From the NCBI GenBank assembly GCA_964451305.1, contig CAYVHV010000019.1, positions 5,896 to 69,895 on the forward strand: 64,000 nt of DNA, read 5' to 3'. Source of the stretch: SHLQ01 sp964451305 (GTDB lineage: Bacteria > Actinomycetota > Acidimicrobiia > Acidimicrobiales > SHLQ01). The position numbers and the translations under genes are program-made. Below the pieces are notes generated by a model. The model ran no database searches. It saw only the letters and a list, made by a program, of their open reading frames with translations, and was not told where the DNA came from. Positions 35,901-45,900 of the stretch are shown one piece after another; the first letter of the stretch is position 1, and each line of letters starts with the position of its first letter.

Positions 35901-37485
35901 GTTCGCCGCTTCTGAGGACGCAGGACGTTTGCGCGATGCGTTTGGCGTTTCACTTCCGATCGGCTTGCCAGCGGCTTATACCGACAGCGTCGATGATCCG
36001 CTCGGTGACTTCGCCCTCCGGTTCGCGAAGACCCATGGCCCCTTTGTCACCGACCAATTCGCCTCACGTTTTGCCATCTCGAACGATCGAGCCGATGCAG
36101 CGCTCGAGTTACTTGCCAAGACCGGGCGTCTCGTCCGTGGTGAGTTCCGCCCGGACGGGACCACTCGCGAGTGGGTCGACGATGGCGTGCTTCGCCAGCT
36201 GCGGCGTCGCTCGTTGGCAGCGCTGCGCGCCGAGGTCGCTCCCGTTGAGAAGAACACCCTCGCTCGCTTCCTGCCGCTGTGGCAGGGGGTTGGGATCCCA
36301 CGACGCGGCCCGGACGGTCTCGCCGATGTGATCGCGGTCTTGCAAGGGGCTGCGATCCCGGCATCGGTTCTTGAGCGCTCCGTCCTCCCGGCGCGAATGG
36401 CGTCCTATCGCCAGAGCGATCTCGATGCACTGATGACGTCGGGTGAGGTTGTCTGGGTCGGTGCTGGTGCGATCGGATCGAAAGACGGCCGAATCCGTCT
36501 CGCCTTCCGAGACCAGGCGGCGCTGCTCCTCTCTCCACAAGACGATCCTCCGGACGAGCCGCTCCACGATGCACTCCGAAGTCACCTGGCGTCCCATGGG
36601 GCGTCGTTTTGGGTGGACCTCGTCGGAGCGGCACAACAGTTGGGTCTGCAGTACGGGGATACGGCGGTACTCGCTGCGTTGTGGGATTTGGTGTGGGCGG
36701 GCGAGGTCACGAACGACTCGTTGGGGCCCGTTCGATCGTTTCTCGGTACGAAGAAGTCCGGGTCGACGACCCAACGCCGTCGTCGACCTCGCGTCGGTCA
36801 GCTTCAGGCGTCCGGCCCTCCACAGGCTGCCGGGCGATGGTCCCTTGTTTCGAACGTGCTGACACCTGCGGTATCGCCCACCCAGCAGGCGACAGCGCGA
36901 GCGTTGCAACTCGTCGAGCGGTACGGAGTGTTGACTCGGGAAGCAGCGCTCGGAGAGGGGATCACCGGTGGCTTTGCCGGCGTCTACCCGGTTCTGAAGG
37001 CATTGGAGGAGCGGGGGGACCTTCGTCGTGGCTACTTCGTTGAAGGGCTTGGCGCGGCGCAGTTTGCATTGCCCGGTGCGGTCGATCGGCTTCGCACGTC
37101 AGCAGCGACCGACTTTGAAGAGGATCTCGTCATCTCGTTGGCAGCGACGGACACAGCCCAGCCATTTGGCGCATCGCTCCCGTGGCCGGAGTCGGTGGGC
37201 CGTCCCGCCCGTGCGTCGGGCGCGCACGTCATCATCGTCAACGGCGAGGCCGCGATATATGTCGACCGGGGGGCAAAGACGATCGTTTCATTCCCCGCTG
37301 CTCACGACACCACCGCGTGGGTTGACGCGTTGAAAGACCTGGCTCGACGCGGTGTGGTCCGTTCGCTCGAGATCGCCAAGATCGACGGCAACCCGAGCAG
37401 CGATTCGCCGCTCGCCGACGTGCTCTCCGCTCACGGCTTCGTCAAGGCCTACAAAGGCCTGACCTGGATCCCCGACCGCCGCTAA
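32992..37485 (+). CDS. lhr: Lhr-type DEAD/DEAH-box helicase
   Basis: 1497-aa long form of Lhr, an ATP-dependent 3'-5' helicase involved in DNA repair or RNA/DNA hybrid processing. Walker A is SPTGSGKTLSAFLFG, the Walker B box is VIIDEIHSVAGTKRGAHL (DEIH), and the C-terminal helicase motifs include IRAIVATSSLELGIDMGAVD and GRAGHQ. The large C-terminal half (Lhr-specific winged-helix and C-terminal domains) is present and unbroken. It starts with GTG 32992 (encoded Met-Ser-Ser-Ser). Length is normal for actinobacterial Lhr. Confidence 0.93.
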   Translation: MSSSPLEHFSRPVRTWFETTFTEPTPPQALGWPHIAGGSNGLIVSPTGSGKTLSAFLFGIDRLMTSPVPERDARTRLLYVSPLRALAVDVEKNLRAPLRGITLAAERLGHDVHVPTVGMRTGDTPADERRKLVRNPPDLLITTPESLYLMLTSAAKETLRSVDAVIIDEIHSVAGTKRGAHLSLTLERLGRLVGRPVQRIGLSATQRPLDEIARFLGGREVVDGVHRWRPVEIIDAGAAPDMDIEVIVPVEDMAELGKVSNESTSDATLDGPQRTSIWPSVHPRILDQIRAHTSSIVFVNSRRLAERLAGRLNEIWDEEDALAGEQSPNEDVEFQRIQAHHGSLSKTRRLDIEDQLKRGAIRAIVATSSLELGIDMGAVDLVIQVESPGSVSRGLQRVGRAGHQVGARSTGKVFPKHRSDLLETAVVVDRMQHGEIEQTHYPRNPLDVLAQQIVAMTALEDWEVDELLATVRSAANFAELSDDVFEGVLDLLSGRYPSEEFSELRPRIVWDRVAGTIRSRKGAQRLAVTNAGTIPDRGLYGVFLPDGTRVGELDEEMVYESRPGETFLLGASTWRIEDITFERVVVTPAPGQPGKMPFWHGDGPGRPIELGRAVGSFIREIQDLDGAAAEKRLIDRHGLDELAAANVLSYVSDQREATGVVPDDRTIVVERFRDEIGDWRVCILSSFGAQVHAPWGMALRAQLAQRWGMDVEMMWADDGIVIRLPESAEEIDLDDLALDPNEIDERVVAELPGSALFASRFRECAGRSLLLPRRRPDQRTPLWQQRQRSADLLKVAAKYPSFPILLEATRECLNDVFDVPALRTVLEGLVDRSIRMVPVETPRASPFAQSLLFGWIAVYMYEGDAPLAERRAAALSLDRDLLRDLLGAEELRELLDPGVLADLELELQRLADGRLARDGDELHDLFRLLGPLNRFEIDARFSGHADVDDVLSQLASDLRVIEVGIGDERRFAASEDAGRLRDAFGVSLPIGLPAAYTDSVDDPLGDFALRFAKTHGPFVTDQFASRFAISNDRADAALELLAKTGRLVRGEFRPDGTTREWVDDGVLRQLRRRSLAALRAEVAPVEKNTLARFLPLWQGVGIPRRGPDGLADVIAVLQGAAIPASVLERSVLPARMASYRQSDLDALMTSGEVVWVGAGAIGSKDGRIRLAFRDQAALLLSPQDDPPDEPLHDALRSHLASHGASFWVDLVGAAQQLGLQYGDTAVLAALWDLVWAGEVTNDSLGPVRSFLGTKKSGSTTQRRRRPRVGQLQASGPPQAAGRWSLVSNVLTPAVSPTQQATARALQLVERYGVLTREAALGEGITGGFAGVYPVLKALEERGDLRRGYFVEGLGAAQFALPGAVDRLRTSAATDFEEDLVISLAATDTAQPFGASLPWPESVGRPARASGAHVIIVNGEAAIYVDRGAKTIVSFPAAHDTTAWVDALKDLARRGVVRSLEIAKIDGNPSSDSPLADVLSAHGFVKAYKGLTWIPDRR

Positions 37486-37506
37486 CCGAACCGTGTCAGA
37501 GAAGAG

Positions 37507-38058
37507 CTAGTCGGAGAGGCCCTCGGCTTCGAGGCGGGCGAGGAGTTCGTCTCGGATACTCCGCCCCGGTTCACGCGCCTTTGCGCCCGCAACGCGCCAC
37601 CCATGGCGAGACGAGTAGAGCAACGGGTCTTCGCCGAGTCGCCCTTCGCCAAACTGTGAGACCTCCGCAAGAAAAAGGTCGTGGTCGAGGTCGGTATCCA
37701 ACTTCTCGATGACATCGCACTTGATCCACGAGATGTTGTTCGCAATTACGGGGAACCCATCGATCTCGGTGAGGTATTCGGGGGCAATGTACTGGAACTT
37801 GCGGCCCGGATATGAGAAGTACTGGCCGACATCGACCTGATCACCGGCGAGGTTCGAGACAGTGAACCAGCCCGAGGCTTCGATCAACGCGTGCGTGTCG
37901 TGTTTCGGCGAGATGGAAGCGAGCATGATCGGTTCGTCGAACGACACCTGCATCACCCAGTGAGAGCAGTACCCGCGGGTCACGCCGTCGTGGGTGGAGG
38001 CAACGACCTGCACACCTTTCATCATCTGTCCTAGGCAACGCTTCAGATCTCGATCCAT
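37507..38058 (-). CDS. flavin reductase-like / FMN-binding split-barrel protein
   Basis: 183 aa. The flavin reductase-like fold is shown by MKGVQVVASTHDGVTRGYCSHW, ASISPKHDTHALIEASGWFTVSNL and HDLFLAEVSQFGEG. Such proteins bind FMN or F420-like flavins and reduce them or partner a monooxygenase; the partner is unknown. It converges on lhr with a 21-nt gap. Confidence 0.85.
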   Translation of the reverse strand: MDRDLKRCLGQMMKGVQVVASTHDGVTRGYCSHWVMQVSFDEPIMLASISPKHDTHALIEASGWFTVSNLAGDQVDVGQYFSYPGRKFQYIAPEYLTEIDGFPVIANNISWIKCDVIEKLDTDLDHDLFLAEVSQFGEGRLGEDPLLYSSRHGWRVAGAKAREPGRSIRDELLARLEAEGLSD

Positions 38059-38113
38059 GAAGCGAATTCTAGGGACGTCGAGGCATCACCGGCGTGGGCT
38101 CGTTGGGGACGGT

Positions 38114-38884
38114 TCAGTTGAGCCGCCCCCAGAGCGCCTTAATCTCGGGGTCGTCGGGGTCGATGGATTCGCGAAGCCTCGCCGCAATATCGAATCGTGT
38201 GCGAGTCTCCGCGATTTCGATCAGTGCCCGCTGGTCGCTGTGATCGAGCGGAAGGAGTGCTCGCACCTCGAGGAGGCGATCGAACTTTTGATGCTCCCTC
38301 GCCCAGGTTCGCATCAAGTTGTTCGAGACCCGGGTGATCACCGCGCTGGTGCTCATTGGCTTCAACGACTGATCGCTAATGGCCATCTCATGGCCGAAGA
38401 TCGATTTGAGTCGCGCTTCGAGTGCCAGACGATCGACCCGTGCTCCGGAGAATGCGTCGATGAACGTGTCCGGTTCGGAAGGAACGCCTACGACCACGTG
38501 ACCGGGGAGCCCAATCAGGGCTAACGGGAGGTCGATCCTCACCCCGACCGCAACGACGATGGCGCTCAAGGTGATCGGCATACCGACCCGTCGTTCCAGT
38601 ACCCGGTCGAGGAACGAATTGTCTTCGGCGTGGTAGTCGTCGACATCTCCAACGAATCCTGCATTGCCGAACAGGCCCTCGACGAGCGCGTCGACACTCG
38701 AGGTGGCGAGGGTCGCCGGGTCGAGATCGGCTGCAAGGTCATCTAAGGCCTGCAAGGCGGGGGAGACGATGTTTGTTCGCTGCTGTAGCGCCTCGCTCAG
38801 CAAAAGGAGCGCACGGTCGAGCGGGGGCGATGTCGATGCGAGCAGCGCAGCGAGTTCATGGGCGGAATCGGGGACATCTTCCAC
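38114..38884 (-). CDS. SirB1/transglutaminase-like (DUF3110-type core) protein
   Basis: 256 aa if started at GTG 38884; the frame is open to 39049 but the extra residues look unstructured. The core DYHAEDNSFLDRVLERRVG and MPITLSAIVVAVGVRIDLP is the Transglut_core2 (SirB1-like) domain, with the likely catalytic-site His region IGLPGHVVVGV. A C-terminal TPR-like helical tail follows (LLPLDHSDQRALIEIAETR). Its biochemical role is not established for this family. Confidence 0.8.
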   Translation of the reverse strand: MEDVPDSAHELAALLASTSPPLDRALLLLSEALQQRTNIVSPALQALDDLAADLDPATLATSSVDALVEGLFGNAGFVGDVDDYHAEDNSFLDRVLERRVGMPITLSAIVVAVGVRIDLPLALIGLPGHVVVGVPSEPDTFIDAFSGARVDRLALEARLKSIFGHEMAISDQSLKPMSTSAVITRVSNNLMRTWAREHQKFDRLLEVRALLPLDHSDQRALIEIAETRTRFDIAARLRESIDPDDPEIKALWGRLN

Positions 38885-39134
38885 GAACGCAGAGTAGCTG
38901 TGGCGCCCGAACGTGTCCTCTCCGCCCGCGGTTCGGGGTGAGACTCGATGAGCTAGGGTCGTCGTGGGTCGGTCGTCGAGCGTGGTTTTGCACGCATTGA
39001 GAGACGCGCCGACCCCGGTCAACGCAATTTCCGACGATCGAACGCCCATGTATCCATGGAAACGTCGGGAGATTCATGACCACTAAAACGGTATCTTTTG
39101 CAATCTGTGCCCACTTTCTGTTGCAATAGAGATA

Positions 39135-42100
39135 ATGGAACGCGTCACAGCTCTTCCCGCGAGTCGTGTGTTTGGCGCGTTTGCGCTCATGGTGTTCGCC
39201 GCACTTGCCTTTCTGCTCATCTTCCGGCCGGGAGATGAAACAGCCGCGGCCATCGATCTTGGCAACCCTGTGGCGTGGGTCGAGCACGGCATCGACGGCG
39301 AACTTCTGCAGATCAACGGCCTGACCGGCGAGATTGCTTCACGGATCGACGTCGCCGAAGACGGCGATGACTTTGTGGCCGTTCCCCATGGTGATGGAGC
39401 GGTTGTCTTGAACACGACGAGCGGCGTCGTGTCGCTCGTGAACGGGGCCGAACTTGTTGTCAGCAGCACGATCGACGTTTCCGTACCCGAAGATGCAACA
39501 AGCCGAGATGTTTCCGTGTTTGGTAGCGACGCGCTCGACGATGAGATCTTTGTGATCGACGAGGGCCAGATTCTCGAAGTTGATCCTGGTCGAGGCCTCG
39601 TGCTCACGACTCCACTGCCGACGCCAATCTCTACGCTCGTTCAAGACTCGAGTGGAGTGATCTACGGCGTCGATGGCAACCGATCGAGTGTGGTCCGAAT
39701 TGCATCCGATGGCGCGAGTCCGTTCGCAGTTGTTGATGCGGACCTCGATGCAGATCTCGACGCTGATGACACGGCTACCGCGGACCAACGCCAGCTCGTG
39801 CGAACCGGCGGCCGAGTCTTTGCACTCGATCCGGCTCGCCTGTCGATGGCAGAGGTGCTTCCTGGAGGTGGCCTCGGAGATCGGATCTGCATGCGCAGTG
39901 TTGCCAACGGCGCGGTGCATGGTGGGGCTGGCCCGAACGAAGAACCGATCGTGCTCTCGTTGAATGCGCAGGCGTCGATCCTTGCGGTGAGCACTGCCGA
40001 TGGCGACTGCAACGACCTCGAAGTCGATGTGGCCAACGGTGAGTATGGAGCACCCGTTGCGATCAATGGTGTCGCTTTCATTCCCTTTTGGGATCAGGGT
40101 CGGATTATCAGTATCGACCTCGAGACCGGTGAGACCCTCGGCGACCTTCCTTTCGGAACTCGTGGCGAACCCTTCGAGCTCGAAATCGTCGGATCTACCG
40201 TCTGGGCGAACGAACGCCTCGGTCCGTTCGCCGCGGTTGTGCAACAGGACGAGATCACACCGATCGCAAAGCTCTCCGCTGTGCGGGCGGCGCCCGGAAA
40301 CCCCGACGAAGAAGGCGATGGTTCCACGATCACCAGTGGCAATGCGCAGGACGAGGGACTCCGCGTCATCGGCGAAACCGGTGCGGCCGTCATCACTGCT
40401 GAGAATGGCTCGGCCGACGGCAATGGAACGGGCCGAGGAAACGCTGACCCCGACGATCCTGTCCTCGATCAAATCGGTGTCGACCAGCTACCGGTTCCCC
40501 AAGGGTTCGGCATCTCGGCCGACGCAGTCCTCGGCGATGAAGAAGATGAGCTGGCCGAAGAAGAACTCGAGGAGGACGAGTCCGAGGACGCTGTGGAAAC
40601 AGAGGTCGACTCTGAGACCGAACTTCCCGAACTCAACGAGACCCTCGTCGCGAACTTCGTCGTATCGACCGGCGAGGCAACGGTTGGCGAGGTTGTTCGC
40701 TTCACCGATTCAAGCCTCGGGTCGCCAGTGGCATGGTCCTGGACATTCGGTGATGGGACGAGCCTCGATACGCCCGACGCCGAAAAAGTATGGGACGAGG
40801 AAGGTCTGTACGAGATCGTGCTCACGGTGACGAATCAGAGCGGCGCGAGCTCGAACCTCGCAACGACGGTCAACATCGTGGCCGAGTCGGTCCTGTTGCC
40901 ACCCAACGCCGACTTCCAGTTCAGCAGCGACACGATCGAAGAAGGCGAGTCCATCAACTTCGTAAGCCGAACGACCGGCGAAGTTGACATTCTCGAATGG
41001 GACTTTGGCAATGGTCGCAGTGGAATTGGCGAAGAGGTAGCTCATACCTTCGACACCGCCGGCACGTACCGGGTCGTGTTGACAGCCTCGAACGAAGCGG
41101 GCTCGACAACGAGTGCCGTCACCGTCGAGGTGCTCGATGGTGTCGAACCACCCGTCGCCGCAATCGCGCCCATTCCAAGCACCGTCACGACCGGGCAGTT
41201 CGTGACGTTCGAAAGCGTCTCGCTGAACGACCCCACGCGCTCGACGTGGGGCTTTGGTGACGGAACGAACGCGTCGGGCGAAACCGCCCGCCACTCATGG
41301 GATGAACCCGGCGAGTACCGGATCGTCCTCGGAGTGGAGAACTCCGCAGGTAGCGATCGGACATTCGCAGACATTCGGGTGGAGGCACGTGTTGTCGAAC
41401 CTGTCTCCCGATTCACACAGAGCGCGACAGAGGTCTTGGTCGGCGAGCCGATCAACTTCACGGATCTTTCACTGAATGACCCAGATCGTTTGACGTGGGA
41501 CTTCGATGATGGCGAAACATCGAGCCAAGCAAACCCGCGCCATTCATGGGATACCGCTGGCACGTATCGGGTCACACTTCGCGCAACGAACGAAGCCGGC
41601 ACCGATCGGACAGGTGTCACGATCACCGTCAACAACCCGGTCGATCCACCCGTGGCATCGTTCAACGTGAACACAACGGTGATCGCGACCGGAAGTGATG
41701 TTCGCTTCGAAGATACATCTCAGAACAACCCCGACGAATGGATATGGGAGTTCGAAGGTTCGGGCACATCAGCCGAACGAAACCCCTTCCGTCGCTGGGA
41801 TCGTGCCGGCACCTACACCGTCCGCCTCACCGCAGTAAATGAAGGGGGGCGATCGTCGAGCGAGATGCAGATCACCGTCATCGACCCTCCAACCGCCTCG
41901 TTCCGATTCGAGATGGTTAGCGAGAACCGGGTTCGGTTCATCGACCAGTCGCAGAATGTTGATCAGTGGCGCTGGAACTTTGGCGATGGCTCGACATCGA
42001 ACGAACAAAACCCGACACATGACTTCGCTGGTGGCTCTTTCGACGTCACGCTCACCACGACGAACCAAGTCGCGACCGCCGGGCCAGCAACGCAGCGGGT

Positions 42101-42929
42101 GACGATCTCGAACCCACCGGTTGCTGTTGCCAGTTGCAGCGTGGACGGTCGCCAACTGAATTGCACGAGCGAAGGCTCCGAACGCGCCGTCAGCTTCCGT
42201 TGGGAAGCCGATGGTGCAGTTGTGAACTCGAATCCTGAAGGTGCGAATACGACGTTTGCGTTTGCGAGCAACGGCCGCCCGAACGTCCGACTCACCGTCA
42301 CGAACGCCCAGGGTGAATCTGACAGCGTCACGATTCGGGCGCCGAGGGTGCTCGGAGGACAGGAACCACGAATTAGCGATGTTCGAATTGCGTCGATCGA
42401 TGGAAACCTCGTCCGACTCGAGTCGGTCTTCGATCGTGACCCGACCAACTGGGAGTGGAGTATTAACGGTGTCGAGCTGGTCGATGGCGGCAATACGCCA
42501 ACGCCTACCTTCCGGGTTCCCGGCAACGGCACGTTCTCCGGGCAGGTCACCGCAAGCAACGCATTCGGCGATGATCGTGACCCAGTCGAGTTCACCGTAG
42601 ATACCTTCGTAACATCGGCAAGCTTCACGTGGGACGTCATCGAGCCCGGCGTCGTTCGCTTTCAAAACACGTCGAATGCCCAAGCCGGTGCTGCGATCGA
42701 ATGGCGCTTCAATGGCGCCCGAGAGATCCTCGACAACAACGAGCAGGCGCCGGTCGTTCGGTTCCGCGATAGCGGTGGCACCTTCCGAATCGTGCTGACC
42801 GTGTCGGATAACAATGGACGTGATGTCGAACGCGTTGACATCACGGTGCCGGCAGTCGAGGACGAAGAACCGCCAGAAGAGCCCGAGGATCCACCGGAAG
42901 ACGACGACGAAGACGGGAACGGCGGATAG
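39135..42929 (+). CDS. large secreted/membrane-anchored PKD-repeat protein with propeller-like N-terminal domain
   Basis: 1264 aa. A hydrophobic N-terminal anchor (about residues 12-30) leads into a 360-aa region of WD-like or propeller-like strands (for example IISIDLETGETLGDLPFG). An acidic linker (about residues 462-490) precedes at least six PKD-type repeats of about 80 aa from residue about 505, with hallmarks such as WTFGDGTSLD, WDFGNGRSG, WDFDDGETSS and WNFGDGSTS. More degenerate repeats and an acidic EDDDEDGNGG end follow. Probably a surface stalk or adhesin. The ligand is unknown. Confidence 0.85.
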   Translation: MERVTALPASRVFGAFALMVFAALAFLLIFRPGDETAAAIDLGNPVAWVEHGIDGELLQINGLTGEIASRIDVAEDGDDFVAVPHGDGAVVLNTTSGVVSLVNGAELVVSSTIDVSVPEDATSRDVSVFGSDALDDEIFVIDEGQILEVDPGRGLVLTTPLPTPISTLVQDSSGVIYGVDGNRSSVVRIASDGASPFAVVDADLDADLDADDTATADQRQLVRTGGRVFALDPARLSMAEVLPGGGLGDRICMRSVANGAVHGGAGPNEEPIVLSLNAQASILAVSTADGDCNDLEVDVANGEYGAPVAINGVAFIPFWDQGRIISIDLETGETLGDLPFGTRGEPFELEIVGSTVWANERLGPFAAVVQQDEITPIAKLSAVRAAPGNPDEEGDGSTITSGNAQDEGLRVIGETGAAVITAENGSADGNGTGRGNADPDDPVLDQIGVDQLPVPQGFGISADAVLGDEEDELAEEELEEDESEDAVETEVDSETELPELNETLVANFVVSTGEATVGEVVRFTDSSLGSPVAWSWTFGDGTSLDTPDAEKVWDEEGLYEIVLTVTNQSGASSNLATTVNIVAESVLLPPNADFQFSSDTIEEGESINFVSRTTGEVDILEWDFGNGRSGIGEEVAHTFDTAGTYRVVLTASNEAGSTTSAVTVEVLDGVEPPVAAIAPIPSTVTTGQFVTFESVSLNDPTRSTWGFGDGTNASGETARHSWDEPGEYRIVLGVENSAGSDRTFADIRVEARVVEPVSRFTQSATEVLVGEPINFTDLSLNDPDRLTWDFDDGETSSQANPRHSWDTAGTYRVTLRATNEAGTDRTGVTITVNNPVDPPVASFNVNTTVIATGSDVRFEDTSQNNPDEWIWEFEGSGTSAERNPFRRWDRAGTYTVRLTAVNEGGRSSSEMQITVIDPPTASFRFEMVSENRVRFIDQSQNVDQWRWNFGDGSTSNEQNPTHDFAGGSFDVTLTTTNQVATAGPATQRVTISNPPVAVASCSVDGRQLNCTSEGSERAVSFRWEADGAVVNSNPEGANTTFAFASNGRPNVRLTVTNAQGESDSVTIRAPRVLGGQEPRISDVRIASIDGNLVRLESVFDRDPTNWEWSINGVELVDGGNTPTPTFRVPGNGTFSGQVTASNAFGDDRDPVEFTVDTFVTSASFTWDVIEPGVVRFQNTSNAQAGAAIEWRFNGAREILDNNEQAPVVRFRDSGGTFRIVLTVSDNNGRDVERVDITVPAVEDEEPPEEPEDPPEDDDEDGNGG

Positions 42930-42947
42930 CCGGACGGTGGTGTCGGC

Positions 42948-45900
42948 TTACTCGGTAGCGATCGAGTCGAGGATGTTCATGCGCCCGGCAAGCCACGCCG
43001 GATACACCGCGGCGGCCAGGCCGGTGAGCGCAGCGAAGACGAGGTAGGCCACCAGTGTGGGGATCGGTACCGAGATCGTCGTCGCGATGACCTCTGGGAG
43101 GTTGGCCGAGATGAGAACGCCGAGCCCGACCCCGACGATCAGCCCAAAGAAGCCGCCGAAGATTGCAATCATGACGCCCTCCCATCGGATGATCCAACGG
43201 GTCTGAGCTCGGGTTGTGCCGATGGCTCTGAAGAGGCCGATCTCACGCGTGCGTTCAAAGACCGAAAGGGCGAGGGCGATGAGGATCCCGAGAATTGCCG
43301 TGAAGCCCGAGAGCCCGAGGAGGACGTTGACCGTTGCGAGTGTCTGGTTGAGCTGCAACTCTGCCGCCTCGGCAAACTCCTCGCGGTTGCTCACATCGAG
43401 AATTGGGAAGTCGTCGGCGAGTTCGGCTTCGATCGCAGCGCGAGCTTCCTCTTCGGGTACACCCGATGCGGTCACGACGGTGAGGAAGTTGTCGCTTCCG
43501 GTTGGGAAGTGGCGCTCCCACAGGTCGAGGGTGATCACTCGACTTCCGAGCACGAAGCCGTTCTCGTAGATTCCGGCAACGACGAGGTCTTCGCTCTGAA
43601 GGTCGACGAAGAGCGCCGAGAATGTGTCACCGACCGAGAGCCCTTTCTCCTCTGCAAATTCGTCGACCAGGTAGACCGCATTCGGTAGCTGGGCGAGCTC
43701 GGGGTCTTGATCGACGAAGTCGGGGTCGACGTGGTCGCCGAGGTTGGCAAAGTCGACTGCGGCTGCGTCGTTGACCTCGACGTCGGTGCCGAGTTGGTCG
43801 CGGAGTTCGAGTAACTCGGCGGGATCGAGGTCGGCGTCGTCGTCGATGAGTTGCAAGACGATGGGGAGAAACTCGATGAAGTCTTCGGCCCGTAGCTCAC
43901 CGGATTCGCTCGTGACCCATGCGGCTGGGAAGGCGACCCGGAATGGCACGACGGATTCGACCTCGTCCAAGGCCGCGACCCGGTCCGCTGCAGCGGCGGA
44001 GAACGGTGTTCCTCCGGGTCCGTTCTGTGGCCCCTGGATGAGCCAGTCTGCGGTGATCGATGAATCGAGTGCGTCGCGAACCGACGACTTGATGGAATCG
44101 CCGACGACGGTCACCGCAGTGACGAGCGTGAGGCCAATCATGAGCGCAGCTGCAGTCGTCGAGGTTCGCTGAGGATTGCGCGCAGCGTTTGCTCGGGCCA
44201 CCCGCCCTGCCATGCCTCGCGCCCCGATCGCGGTCCTGACCGTTCCATAGCTCGTGATTGCCAGGACGATGCTGATGATCAGCAGCGGTATTGCGAGGGC
44301 AACTGGTGAGATCGCTCGCCCGGTCGCATCGATGACGGCGTCGGGAACACCGGAGACGACGAGGAATCCTGCACCTCCGAGCGCTGCGATGGCGCCGAGG
44401 CCGAACGCGACGCCGACGACACCGATGACGATCATGGTCGGCCATTGGCCTGCGATTCGTGTTACTGCCGAAGCGAACATCGGGATGATCAGGTACACGC
44501 CGACGAGCGTGAGGAATGAACCCGAGCCGATCAGGCCGAACGTTTCTCCGAGCTCGAATGTCCCGAAGAGGCTCGTCAGCAACGTCGCAATACCGACGGG
44601 GAGCACCGTGTATCGAGCTGCAGGACGCCAGATGAGTCGTACGCCGAAGTAGATCAGTGCAGAGGCCAAGATCGGCAAGATGAGTGGTGCCTGGAAGCCG
44701 TCATTGCCAAGCGAGAAACGAATGGGTACGAGGGCGAGAAGCACGAGGATGGCGCCGAGTACCCGATTGTTCGTGGCCACGAGATCGGTTTGAGCCGCCC
44801 CATCTCGCATTGCTGCCAGTGGCGATACTCGTCTCGCTTGAATCGCCGGCCACAACGACGCCGACATCGTGACCGGGATTCCGGTGAAGAGCGCAGCGAC
44901 GATGACGAGAGGGGTGAGCGGCAGTCCGGTGCTGTCGGGGAAACCGAGGCCGATGAGCGCTGCTCGCAACAGCCACGCGAGCCCAATTCCACCCGGAATG
45001 CCGATGATCGTCGAGAAGACGCCGAGGGCCAACGCTTCACCGAACATCAACTTGGTGATCTGGTTCCCGAGCGCGCCGACGGCACGGAGCAACCCGAGCT
45101 CTCGGATCCGCTGTGCGAGCGTGATCGAGAATGTGTTGTAGATCAGGAACCAACTGACGGCACTGATGATGCCAGCGAAGGCGAGAAGAACGGTCTGGAA
45201 GATGTCGAGGATCTCGCCGAACTGACCTTGCGTTTCCTCGAGGACCTCTTCTTGGCTTCTGACGAGAATGTTCTCGTCGACGACCTCGGCAATCGCATCC
45301 ATGACGGCGAGTTGGTCGGCGCCTTCCTCGAGGATGACGGTGATGTCGCTGAAGCCGCGATCGTTGTTGAGCAACGTCACGGCGGTGTCTTGGTCGAACG
45401 CAACGATGCGCGCGCCGACGAGGGCGTTGCGCTCGGGGTTTCCGAAGGTGAAGGTGCCGGTGAGTTCGAAGGTGCGGCCCTCTTCGGTTTCGGTCGGCAG
45501 CTGCAGCACATATCGCTCGCCGAGTTCATAGTCGCCGTCGGCAAATGCATCGATGTCGAGCCCGAACTCATCTGGGCCGACGGGTGGTCGACCCGATTGC
45601 AGGAACAACCTGGTGTTCGCTGCGTCGCCGTCCCACAGACTGCCGAGGTTTGGGCCAGCTGGGGCAAAGGTGGGTTCGCCCTGACCATCGACCGGCACGA
45701 CACCAACGTTGATGACACGAGGTTGGACTGCGAGAACACCGTCGATTGGTTCGATTCGGTCGGCGTGATCGATGGAGATCGTTGGAGCGATCAGTCCATC
45801 ACCGAACTCGATGCGGGGCTGCACGGCAATGTCGTAGCCAGACTCGATGTTTTCTGCGAGCTCGCTAAACGTGGTGCGCAACCCTCCGGTGAAGATCAGT

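Noticed and set aside
39339..40472. A 377-aa minus-strand frame in the PKD gene
   Set aside because: No domain features; the plus-strand protein is continuous and coherent.
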